In this document: piece by piece, positions 27,893-35,295 of the stretch
Layout of the letters: every line of letters starts with the position of its first letter
How positions within the stretch are numbered: position 1 is the stretch's first letter
Assembly (NCBI GenBank): GCA_001650955.1
Contig: LXYP01000045.1
Span: forward strand, 310,001-374,000
DNA length: 64,000 nucleotides
From: Sphingomonadales bacterium EhC05
GTDB taxonomy: Bacteria > Pseudomonadota > Alphaproteobacteria > Sphingomonadales > Sphingomonadaceae
Reading direction: 5' to 3'
The notes under the pieces: generated by a model
What the model saw: the letters and a program-made list of their open reading frames with translations, nothing else
Told to the model about the DNA's origin: nothing
Database searches by the model: none
Translations under genes and position numbers: made by a program

Positions 27893-28829
27893 TTTGCCCT
27901 GCCCTCGCCAATTTCTCTTCCCGCGCCTGCCGCATTTTCGCGAAATCATCGCCGGCATGATAGCTCGAACGGGTTAGCGGGCTGGATGCCACAAGCAGAA
28001 AACCTTTTGCACGGGCAATCGAAGCATATGCGTCAAAAGCCTGTGGTTTGACGAACTCGCTGACCTTCACATGTTTGGTCGTGGGTTGCAGATATTGTCC
28101 CATCGTCAGGAAATCCACGCCGGCACTGCGCATGTCGTCCATGACCTGATGCACTTCTAGACGCTCTTCGCTGAGGCCCAGCATGATGCCGGATTTGGTA
28201 AAGATTGATGGATCATGGCGTTTGACATGTTCAAGCAATCGCAAAGATGCATAATAGCGGGCTCCGGGCCGAATTGTCGGATAGAGCCGGGGAACCGTTT
28301 CCAGATTATGATTGTAGACATCTGGCCGCGCAGCGACAATTGCCTCGACAGCCGCTTCCGCCTTGTTGCGGAAATCGGGGGTCAATATTTCAATTGTTGT
28401 GCTCGGTGTGGTCCGGCGTAAAGCCTCGATCACCTTCACAAATTGACTGGCACCGCCATCAGGAAGATCGTCGCGATCCACCGATGTCACAACAATATGC
28501 TCCAGCCCGAGTTTGGCCGCGGCATCCGCAGTATGCTGGGGTTCCAGCGGATCGACCTTCAACGGCATGCCCGTTTTCACATTGCAAAATGCACAGGCGC
28601 GCGTGCAAACATCGCCCAATATCATCACGGTAGCGTGCTTCTTGGTCCAGCATTCTCCGATGTTCGGACAGGCCGCCTCTTCACAGACCGTGTTCAGCTT
28701 ATGCTCGCGCATCAGTTTGCGGGTTTCTTCAAACCCTTTCCCCATGGGAGCCTTGACGCGAATCCAGTCCGGTTTGCGCAGACGTTCCGGACGCGGTTCG
28801 GGCGGAGTGATTTTTGTAATTTCGTTCAT
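27879..28829 (-). CDS. lipA: Lipoyl synthase
   Basis: LipA inserts two sulfurs into octanoyl chains on E2 and H proteins. The 316-residue product has the auxiliary cluster motif [12 protein letters not shown], the radical SAM motif CTRACAFC (CxxxCxxC) and a C-terminal [11 protein letters not shown] serine that ligates the auxiliary cluster. Start is the ATG at 28829 ([11 protein letters not shown]); a longer frame to 29024 crosses the neighbouring sbtA gene and was rejected. The partner lipB is at 51.6 kb, so the pair is not clustered. Confidence 0.95.
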   Translation of the reverse strand: MNEITKITPPEPRPERLRKPDWIRVKAPMGKGFEETRKLMREHKLNTVCEEAACPNIGECWTKKHATVMILGDVCTRACAFCNVKTGMPLKVDPLEPQHTADAAAKLGLEHIVVTSVDRDDLPDGGASQFVKVIEALRRTTPSTTIEILTPDFRNKAEAAVEAIVAARPDVYNHNLETVPRLYPTIRPGARYYASLRLLEHVKRHDPSIFTKSGIMLGLSEERLEVHQVMDDMRSAGVDFLTMGQYLQPTTKHVKVSEFVKPQAFDAYASIARAKGFLLVASSPLTRSSYHAGDDFAKMRQAREEKLARAGQSASA

Positions 28830-28920
28830 TTCTATCAGATAGCGATGCACATCCCGCTTGCCAACCATGATATCGTCGCTAAACCCGCCGCCATAGAAAA
28901 AGAGGGGGGAAATAGCAGCC

Positions 28921-29913
28921 ATGATCATCGAAACGCTCACCTCACCGGTCATCCTATTCTTCATATTAGGGTTTTTTGCAGCATGCATCCGGTCTGATCT
29001 CTCTATTCCCGAACCCTTCGCCAAGGCGATGTCGATTTACTTGATGGCGGCGATCGGCTTGAAGGGCGGCGTTGAGGTTGCTTCCACGGGTTTCTCGACA
29101 GAATTGGCGTCTGCGGCCATCGCGGGCATCACATTGGGCTTCACGCTTCCCATTCTCGCCTTTTTCATGCTCCGGTCCATCGGCAAGCTTGGTGCGATCG
29201 ATTCCGGGGCGGTCGCCGCACATTATGGCTCGGTCAGCGTCGTCACTTTCGTCACCGCAATCGAACTATTGTCCAACCAGGGCATGCAGCCCGATGGCTT
29301 CATGGTTGGCGTGATGGCATTGATGGAAACACCGGCGATTATCACGGGACTGTTGCTCGCCCGGGCCTATGCGAAAAAGACCGAGGCCGAAAAAGGCACT
29401 GTTGACCAGTCCGGCAATGGATCAAATCTGTTGCACGAAGTCCTGACCAATGGTTCGGTGATTTTGCTGCTCGGTGCATTTGCCATCGGCATGGTCGCCG
29501 GAGAAGCCGGATTTGAACCGATCAAGCCGCTGTTTGCAATAGGGTTTAACGGCGTACTTTGCCTGTTCCTGCTGGACATGGGCTTGATTGCCGCGCGTCG
29601 CTTGCTGCAAACCAAGAAAATCACCATTCCGCTCGCGTCGCTTGCGGTCCTGCTGCCGATCATCAATGGCAGCATCGGAACTTTGGTCGGCACGATGATC
29701 GGTCTTGATCCGGGATCGGCGGCGATATTGGGCGTTCTCTCGGCCAGCGCCTCCTATATCGCGGTTCCGGCAGCCATGCGTCTGGCCTTGCCGCAAGCCG
29801 ATCCGGGCATATATTTATCGATGTCGCTCGGGATAACCTTCCCTTTCAATATTATCTTCGGTATTCCCCTATTTGCAGCGCAGGCGAATTTCCTGGCGCC
29901 AATATTGGGGTAA
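28921..29913 (+). CDS. sbtA: SbtA-type sodium-dependent bicarbonate permease
   Basis: The 330-residue inner-membrane protein has about ten hydrophobic segments arranged as an inverted repeat. Diagnostic stretches are [37 protein letters not shown] and [21 protein letters not shown], which match the SbtA family. SbtA imports HCO3- with Na+ in cyanobacteria, and homologues occur in many heterotrophs. A PII-like gene follows after 3 bp and carbonic anhydrase after that, which supports the assignment. The promoter should lie in the 91 bp shared with lipA. Confidence 0.88.
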   Translation: MIIETLTSPVILFFILGFFAACIRSDLSIPEPFAKAMSIYLMAAIGLKGGVEVASTGFSTELASAAIAGITLGFTLPILAFFMLRSIGKLGAIDSGAVAAHYGSVSVVTFVTAIELLSNQGMQPDGFMVGVMALMETPAIITGLLLARAYAKKTEAEKGTVDQSGNGSNLLHEVLTNGSVILLLGAFAIGMVAGEAGFEPIKPLFAIGFNGVLCLFLLDMGLIAARRLLQTKKITIPLASLAVLLPIINGSIGTLVGTMIGLDPGSAAILGVLSASASYIAVPAAMRLALPQADPGIYLSMSLGITFPFNIIFGIPLFAAQANFLAPILG

Positions 29914-29916
29914 ATC

Positions 29917-30228
29917 ATGGTTGCTACGGTTCAAAGAAAACGCATAGAAATTCTAGTCGATACTCCTTTGGTGCCCCGGATTATCAGGCTGATCAAAGAA
30001 GTTGATATTTCCGGCTGGAGCGTCATCAAAATCGCCTCGGGTGGAGGGCGCGACGGGCGCTGGGATCATGATGAAGTGACCGGTGCGGCGGCCAAATCGA
30101 TCATATTGATGATCGCCAATGAAGTGAAAGCCTCGCTGTTCGCGGACAGAATCGCCCCGCTATTGGAAAGCCACGGACTGCTGATCACCATCGGAAATGT
30201 CGAAGTGGTTCGCGGGGATCGGTTCTAG
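29917..30228 (+). CDS. sbtB: SbtB-like PII-family regulator
   Basis: This 103-residue protein has a PII-like ferredoxin fold. It begins IEILVDTPLVPRIIRLIKEVDISGWSV and has a glycine-rich T-loop region SGGGRDGRWDHDEVTGAAAKS. The B-loop and C-terminal strand follow as LLESHGLLITIGNVEVV. In cyanobacteria SbtB binds adenyl nucleotides and gates SbtA. It lies 3 bp after sbtA, and its stop overlaps the GTG start of the carbonic anhydrase gene, so the three should be one transcript. Confidence 0.8.
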   Translation: MVATVQRKRIEILVDTPLVPRIIRLIKEVDISGWSVIKIASGGGRDGRWDHDEVTGAAAKSIILMIANEVKASLFADRIAPLLESHGLLITIGNVEVVRGDRF

Positions 30229-30854
30229 TGCCAGAGTTCAACGCACTGCTCGAGGGTTACAAGCGGTTTCGCGAATATAGCTATCCCCGGCAAAAAGCCC
30301 GCTTTGACAAGCTTTCGACGGAAGGCCAGCATCCGCCGGTGATGGTGATTTCCTGTTGTGACAGCCGGGTCGATCCAGCGACGATTTTTGACACCGGACC
30401 CGGCCAGATGTTCGCGCTGCGCAATGTTGCCAATCTCGTGCCGCCTTATGATGACAGTGGCGGGATGCATGGCGCTTCTGCAGCCATCGAATTTGGCGTG
30501 TCCGGACTGGATGTCAAACATATCGTGGTACTCGGTCATGGCCAATGCGGCGGAATTGGCGCGGCGCTAGAGGGAGGCGATCTCGGCGAACCCGGGCCGA
30601 GTTTCATCGACAAATGGATGACGATCATTGGCGACGCTCGCGACAAGGTGATCGCCGATGCGCCTGCTGATCCGCAGCGCGAGCTGGAACTGGAAGCGAT
30701 CAAGGTCAGCCTGGTCAATCTGCGGACCTTCCCGTTCATCGCCGAACGCGAGGCCCGGGGAGAGATTAAGTTGCATGGCGCCTGGTACGCCATCGGGGAA
30801 GCCAAGCTTTTCACTCTGGACGAGACCACCGGAGAGTTTTCGGCTGTAGGATGA
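30228..30854 (+). CDS. Beta-class carbonic anhydrase
   Basis: This 208-residue enzyme interconverts CO2 and bicarbonate. Zinc ligands are C43 in CCDSR (CxDxR), H104 and C107 in GHGQCGG (HxxC). The FALRNVANLVPPYD segment forms part of the active-site channel. It starts with GTG at 30228 inside the sbtB stop codon. Placement after a bicarbonate carrier suggests it sets the internal HCO3-/CO2 ratio for carboxylases. No carboxysome or RubisCO gene is in the window. Confidence 0.93.
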   Translation: MPEFNALLEGYKRFREYSYPRQKARFDKLSTEGQHPPVMVISCCDSRVDPATIFDTGPGQMFALRNVANLVPPYDDSGGMHGASAAIEFGVSGLDVKHIVVLGHGQCGGIGAALEGGDLGEPGPSFIDKWMTIIGDARDKVIADAPADPQRELELEAIKVSLVNLRTFPFIAEREARGEIKLHGAWYAIGEAKLFTLDETTGEFSAVG

Positions 30855-31477
30855 CCAGCGCAAAAGAAGAATCCTTTCTCAATGACTTGAACCTGACTCT
30901 TGAGGAAGCCTGGAACCTTCTCCTGCAAGGCGCAAAGGACCGGCACTCCCCGCTCCACACCCCGGCGATCGGGACCGTGACCGCCGAGGGAATTCCCAGC
31001 CAGAGAATCATGGTTCTGCGCGACGTCGACCGCGATAACCACCGCTTGCGCTTCAACACCGATGTCCGCGTGTCCAAAGTGGCCGACATAGGCGAAAGCG
31101 CGCCGGTTTCGATACTCGGCTATCATCCGGCAGCCAAGGTTCAGCTGCGCCTGACTGGCATCGGTCATATTCAGCAACATGGTCCGATAGCCGAACAGGC
31201 GTGGAACGAGGCCTCGCTCTATGGCAAACGCTGCTATCTCGCCGATCCGGCACCGGGACAGGCTGTGACTGTCCCGACATCGGGCCTCGATCCGGCGATG
31301 GAAGGCCAGAAACCGACCGCCGAACAGGTCATCCCTGCCCGTGATAATTTCTCTGTTCTGATGGTTGATGTCGAGAAGATCGAATGGCTCTATCTTGCGC
31401 ATACCGGTCATCGGCGGGCCAGTTTTATCTGGGACAAAGAAGCGATTCGGTGGGACGGTCAGTGGCTCGTGCCTTAG
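30851..31477 (+). CDS. Pyridoxamine 5'-phosphate oxidase family flavoprotein
   Basis: The 208-residue split-barrel protein has an FMN-site-like RIMVLRDVDRDNHRLRFNTD and a C-terminal RRASFIWDKEAIRWDGQWLVP. It resembles PdxH in outline, but the N-terminal EEAWNLLLQGAKDRHSPLHTPAIGTV is that of the broader PNPOx-like group. A true PdxH role in PLP synthesis is possible but not certain. It begins 4 bp inside the end of the carbonic anhydrase gene, so it is expressed with that operon. Confidence 0.75.
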   Translation: MTSAKEESFLNDLNLTLEEAWNLLLQGAKDRHSPLHTPAIGTVTAEGIPSQRIMVLRDVDRDNHRLRFNTDVRVSKVADIGESAPVSILGYHPAAKVQLRLTGIGHIQQHGPIAEQAWNEASLYGKRCYLADPAPGQAVTVPTSGLDPAMEGQKPTAEQVIPARDNFSVLMVDVEKIEWLYLAHTGHRRASFIWDKEAIRWDGQWLVP

Positions 31478-31719
31478 TCAAGCGGCCGTTCATCGATCTT
31501 GAACTGATATATCTTGCGAAGCTGACAAAGCTGACACTGTTAAGGAATGAAATCCGGTTTCCGGCTTGCGGACAGGCAAATAGCTCCCGCGAACCGATAA
31601 TCCGTCGGTTGTAAAATTTATTGATGTCAAAGAGCCGCCGGCAGATTAGTGCTGACCATTCCTGTAGGACAGCCTCTTTTGAACTTGAAAGCCCCCTCGC
31701 CCGGGTTCATCATGGCGGC

Positions 31720-32481
31720 ATGAAAAATATTGATAATATCGCGCTTCTGATCGATTCCGACAATGCCAGCCACAATGGTATCGACCCGGTCCTGACCGCT
31801 TTGGCAGAGCTCGGAACCCTCAATATCCGCCGCGCCTATGGCAATTGGCGCAAGCAATCGCTCAAGGGCTGGGTCGATATTCTGCACAAATATGGCATCG
31901 AACCGCAACAGCAGTTCGATATGACCAAGGGCAAAAATGCCACCGACATGAAGATGACGATCGATGCGATGGACTTGCTGTACAGCGCCAAGGTGACCGG
32001 TTTCGGGATCATGTCGAGCGACAGTGACTTCATGCCGCTGGCGATGCGTATCCGCCAAGAAGGCTTGCCGGTCTATGGGTTCGGCAGCGCCAAGACGCCA
32101 GAAGCCTTCAAACAGGCCTGCAGCCGGTTTATCGATGTCGATGCACTGATCAAGGTGGACAAGCGCAATCGCGCTGGCAGCAGCAAAAGTGACGTCAAGC
32201 CGTCAGCCAGGCCGGGCGAAGCCGCCGCAATCGCCGATCTCAGCGTCGGCCGGGTCGACGAAGAATTGCTCAACCTGCTGATCGACGCCTATCAGGCGAC
32301 CAAACGGGACGTCGAAGGCTATGCCAGCCTCAGCGAAGTCGGCAAGATTGCTGGCAACCGCTCGAGTTTCGATGTCCGCAACTATGGCTTTTCCCGACTG
32401 TCGGAGATGTTTGAAGAAGTTCCGAACTTTCAGACCAAACGTACTGATAATGGTCAATTATTTGTAAAACGACTGCGATAA
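31720..32481 (+). CDS. NYN-domain ribonuclease-like protein with OST-HTH (LOTUS) domain
   Basis: This 253-residue protein has an N-terminal NYN (PIN-like) nuclease domain (about 1-135). Acidic residues in ALLIDSDNA, GKNATDMKMTIDAMDL and IMSSDSDFMPLA make a likely metal site. A basic linker leads to a C-terminal OST-HTH/LOTUS domain (about 180-253, ending TKRTDNGQLFVKRLR). Together these suggest an RNA-directed nuclease or regulator like LabA-type proteins. The ATG at 31720 begins right before the first strand; the frame extends to 31621 without similar signal. It is monocistronic and its RNA target is unknown. Confidence 0.82.
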   Translation: MKNIDNIALLIDSDNASHNGIDPVLTALAELGTLNIRRAYGNWRKQSLKGWVDILHKYGIEPQQQFDMTKGKNATDMKMTIDAMDLLYSAKVTGFGIMSSDSDFMPLAMRIRQEGLPVYGFGSAKTPEAFKQACSRFIDVDALIKVDKRNRAGSSKSDVKPSARPGEAAAIADLSVGRVDEELLNLLIDAYQATKRDVEGYASLSEVGKIAGNRSSFDVRNYGFSRLSEMFEEVPNFQTKRTDNGQLFVKRLR

Positions 32482-32586
32482 ACTTCCCCGAAATCGGTGA
32501 GTGGGGATCTGCACGACATAGAGGAGCCAATTAGCTGCGCTTGAGCGAGCAGGTGACTCACTGGCCAAAATCGCTATGCATGCGAC

Positions 32587-34056
32587 ATGCAAACTGGAAC
32601 CCTATTCTCGCTCGCCCTCTATTTCGTCGCCATGCTGGCCATCGGCTTTTATGCGTGGCGCAAATCAACCGATAGTAGCGAGGCCTATTTGCTCGGCGGG
32701 CGCAAGCTGAGTCCGGCAGTCGCGGCTTTATCCGCCGGGGCATCCGATATGTCGGGCTGGCTGCTGCTCGGCCTGCCTGGCGCACTTTATGCCGCAGGAT
32801 TGATTGAAATATGGATCGGCATCGGCCTGTTCGTCGGGGCGCTGGTCAACTGGATCGTCGTCGCCCCCCGCCTGCGGGAACAGACCGAGCGATTGGGCAA
32901 CGCCCTCACCATCCCCGAATTTCTCGCCAACCGTTTCCCCGACAGGGCGCTGGCGTTGCGGGTGACGTCAGCGATCATCATCGTTCTGTTCTTCGCCGTC
33001 TATACGGCGGCCGGTCTGGTCGGCGGCGGCAAATTGTTCGAGACCAGCTTTGTCGGCCTGTTCGGCGACACCGGCCTAAGCGATTATATGCTCGGCATCT
33101 GGATCACCGCAGGTGTTGTCCTGGCCTATACTATGGTCGGTGGATTTCTAGCGGTCAGCCTGACCGACTTCGTGCAGGGCTGCATCATGGTTGTGGCGCT
33201 CGTGCTGATGCCACTCGTCGTCCTCACCAGCGACGGCGGGATCAGCGCGGTGACGACACAGCTTGACGCGATTGATCCGAATTTTCTCAGCCTGACCGCC
33301 GGATTGTCCTTCATCGGCTTCCTCTCCGCCGTGACCTGGGGTCTGGGCTATTTCGGGCAACCGCATATCATCGTCCGCTTCATGGCGATCCGCTCGGTCG
33401 CGGAAGTGCCGAAAGCGCGCAATATCGGGATGAGCTGGATGGGCGTCGCGCTGCTCGGCGCCATCGGTGTCGGCATCACGGGCCGCGCCTATGTCGAGAT
33501 GAACGGGCTGCTGCTCGAGGATCCCGAGACCATCTTCATCCTGCTGGCCAATACCCTCTTTCACCCGTTGATCACCGGCTTTCTTTTGGCTGCTTTGCTG
33601 GCAGCGATCATGAGCACGATCAGCTCGCAACTGCTGGTGTCGTCGAGCTCGCTGACCGAGGATTTCTACCGCTTGTTCCTGCGCAAACAGGCCAGCGAGC
33701 GGGAAACCGTCAATGTCGGGCGGTTGTTTGTTGCCTTGGTCGCGCTGGTCGCCATCTATATCGCGCGCGATCCGGATAGTAAGGTGCTCGGACTAGTGAG
33801 CAACGCCTGGGCCGGTTTTGGCGCGGCATTCGGACCGTTGATCCTCCTGTCGCTGACGTGGCAGCGGATGACCAGCGCGGGTGCTGTAGCGGGACTGGTG
33901 ACGGGGGCGGTTGTCGTGATTGGCTGGATCGCGCTGGGCTGGAATGGCACGTTTATGGGTGGTCCGGGCGTTTACGAGATTATTCCGGGGTTTGTTGCGG
34001 CGTTGGTGGCGATTGTTGGAGTTAGTCTGGCGGGGAAGTCGACCGCTACCGATTGA
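32587..34056 (+). CDS. putP: Sodium/proline symporter PutP-like
   Basis: This 489-residue sodium:solute symporter has about 13 membrane segments. The proline-carrier pattern appears in AYLLGGRKLSPAVAALSAGASDMSGWLLLGLPGA near residues 35-70. Other matches are TLTIPEFLANRFPD-like sequence (ALTIPEFLANRFPD) and WGLGYFGQPHIIVRFMAI. The IMSTISSQLLVSSSSLTEDFYR helix carries the second sodium-site serines. No putA is adjacent. The repeat-rich DUF559 region begins just after its stop. Confidence 0.9.
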   Translation: MQTGTLFSLALYFVAMLAIGFYAWRKSTDSSEAYLLGGRKLSPAVAALSAGASDMSGWLLLGLPGALYAAGLIEIWIGIGLFVGALVNWIVVAPRLREQTERLGNALTIPEFLANRFPDRALALRVTSAIIIVLFFAVYTAAGLVGGGKLFETSFVGLFGDTGLSDYMLGIWITAGVVLAYTMVGGFLAVSLTDFVQGCIMVVALVLMPLVVLTSDGGISAVTTQLDAIDPNFLSLTAGLSFIGFLSAVTWGLGYFGQPHIIVRFMAIRSVAEVPKARNIGMSWMGVALLGAIGVGITGRAYVEMNGLLLEDPETIFILLANTLFHPLITGFLLAALLAAIMSTISSQLLVSSSSLTEDFYRLFLRKQASERETVNVGRLFVALVALVAIYIARDPDSKVLGLVSNAWAGFGAAFGPLILLSLTWQRMTSAGAVAGLVTGAVVVIGWIALGWNGTFMGGPGVYEIIPGFVAALVAIVGVSLAGKSTATD

Positions 34057-34093
34057 TATTTCCGGTCATTTTTCAGAGGAAATATTGCGCTGA

Positions 34094-34198
34094 CCTTCTC
34101 CCGTGAGGGAGAAGGATGCGAAGACTTGCGAATTTGTTCGCTAGTCGTAGTTGGATGTTGGTGTACCGCGCTTCAGAGTGCAGAGCACCAACATCCAA
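34094..34198. repeat. Repeat unit upstream of the DUF559 gene (two hairpins)
   Basis: CCTTCTCCC at 34094-34102 pairs with GGGAGAAGG at 34107-34115 around a GTGA loop. Further on TTGGATGTTGGTG (34151-34163) pairs exactly with its reverse complement at 34186-34198. The segment 34107-34169 recurs in diverged form at 34631-34694 on the other side of the gene, in the same orientation. Confidence 0.7.
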
Positions 34199-34233
34199 CG
34201 CCGCCTAATCGCTAAAGCGATAAGGCTCTGTAT

Positions 34234-34255
34234 CCTTCTCCCTCGCGGGAGAAGG
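34234..34255. repeat. Hairpin copy at the start of the DUF559 gene
   Basis: CCTTCTCCC (34234-34242) pairs with GGGAGAAGG (34247-34255) around TCGC. It is nearly identical to the hairpin at 34094-34115. The last base is the first base of the GTG start codon of the DUF559 gene, so a fold here could limit its translation. Confidence 0.65.
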
Positions 34256-34617
34256 TGAAGGAGATTACGTTGGGAGAGAAGCGTCTTACCAAAAGAGCCC
34301 GCGCTCTGCGCCGCGATATGACCGAGGTTGAACGCAAGCTCTGGTCGCGGTTGCGAAACCGGCAACTCGAGAGCACCAAATTCGTAAAGCAATTTCCGAT
34401 TGGCCGCTATGTCGCCGACTTTGCCGCAAGGAGCATCAGGCTCGCAATCGAACTAGACGGTGGCCAGCACAGCGAAAGCAACGATATAACGCGCACCCAG
34501 ACTATCGAAGCCTACGGCTATCGCGTCATCCGTTTCTGGAACAATGAGGTAATGAAAAATATCGACGGCGTACTCGAAGCAATCGTCCACGAAATGCGCA
34601 ACGCTAGAGCCAAATAG
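34255..34617 (+). CDS. DUF559 endonuclease-like protein
   Basis: The 120-residue product has the DUF559 pattern RARALRRDMTEVERKLWSRLRNRQL followed by KFVKQFPIGRYVADFAARSIRLAIELDGGQH. The FP-D-E-DGGQH spacing matches the restriction-endonuclease-like (Vsr-type) fold, and the end YGYRVIRFWNNEVMKNIDGVLEAI is also conserved. Nuclease activity is assumed from the fold only. The start is GTG at 34255 inside a hairpin; a clear Shine-Dalgarno is the hairpin arm itself (GGGAGAAGG). It is enclosed by related repeats, which suggests a movable cassette. Confidence 0.82.
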   Translation: MKEITLGEKRLTKRARALRRDMTEVERKLWSRLRNRQLESTKFVKQFPIGRYVADFAARSIRLAIELDGGQHSESNDITRTQTIEAYGYRVIRFWNNEVMKNIDGVLEAIVHEMRNARAK

Positions 34618-34618
34618 C

Positions 34619-34694
34619 CCCTCTCCCTCAAGGGAGAGGGTTGCGCAGACTTACGAACTTGTTCGTTAGCCGCAGCTGGGTGAAGGTTCACCGC
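34619..34694. repeat. Repeat unit downstream of the DUF559 gene
   Basis: CCCTCTCCCT (34619-34628) pairs with AGGGAGAGGG (34631-34640). The following 54 bases align with 34116-34169 with roughly three quarters identity by eye, including AGACTT, CGAA and TTGTTCG blocks. The gene's stop codon is immediately upstream. Confidence 0.65.
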
Positions 34695-34742
34695 CGCGAG
34701 AGATGCGTACGCAAGCCAAATAAACTTAAACATGACGAATTT

Positions 34743-35294
34743 CTAAATATGAATATCCAACACAAAAACCCTGCGTATCTTGGGGCACAGATAAAAGCTA
34801 TATCGGTCGATTTTGCGCCCCTTGTATCTGGTATAATCGGGGCGGTAGCCAACGCCTTCAACGCATTCTTCTGAAGGAAACCACTCTGGAGATATATAAC
34901 TCGTGTGAACCATTTCCAAACGACCTTCGTTTAATGCCAGCTCATTCTTTTTCTTGAAATTTTCAAAATCCCAAGGCGTCATTTCAAACTGGTAGAATAT
35001 ACCTTGAGAGAGACCATCAACGAAATCAAAACCGACAATAAATTTGGCATTATGCTCAAATAGTTCAGGGAGTTCTTTTTGCGCGGTAGTGATTTCAATC
35101 GACGTTTCATGGTGACCAAATGATTGCCGCAGGCAAACACTAGCCAACAGAGTGCCAATCGTCAGCCCAATTAGAAAGCTTTTCAGCTTCGGCAACTTAG
35201 TTAAAAAATGAATCGGCCAAGTTACAATGAGAGCAACAATAAGTGCTGATAAGACCGCTATCACCAATCCTATCAAACCTACAAAGCCGGGCAT
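34743..35294 (-). CDS. Membrane-anchored orphan protein, AT-rich
   Basis: This 183-residue protein was not recognised. Two hydrophobic segments (about 5-30 and 38-56) precede a soluble domain with a cysteine pair, SEECVEGVGYRPDYTRYKGRKIDRYSFYLCP. Codon use is visibly richer in A and T than in neighbours, which suggests recent acquisition. It lies between the DUF559 repeat unit and ettA and ends just before ettA on the same strand side, so it is read toward the repeats. It may be an orphan brought in with the repeat region. Confidence 0.5.
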   Translation of the reverse strand: MPGFVGLIGLVIAVLSALIVALIVTWPIHFLTKLPKLKSFLIGLTIGTLLASVCLRQSFGHHETSIEITTAQKELPELFEHNAKFIVGFDFVDGLSQGIFYQFEMTPWDFENFKKKNELALNEGRLEMVHTSYISPEWFPSEECVEGVGYRPDYTRYKGRKIDRYSFYLCPKIRRVFVLDIHI

Positions 35295-35295
35295 C

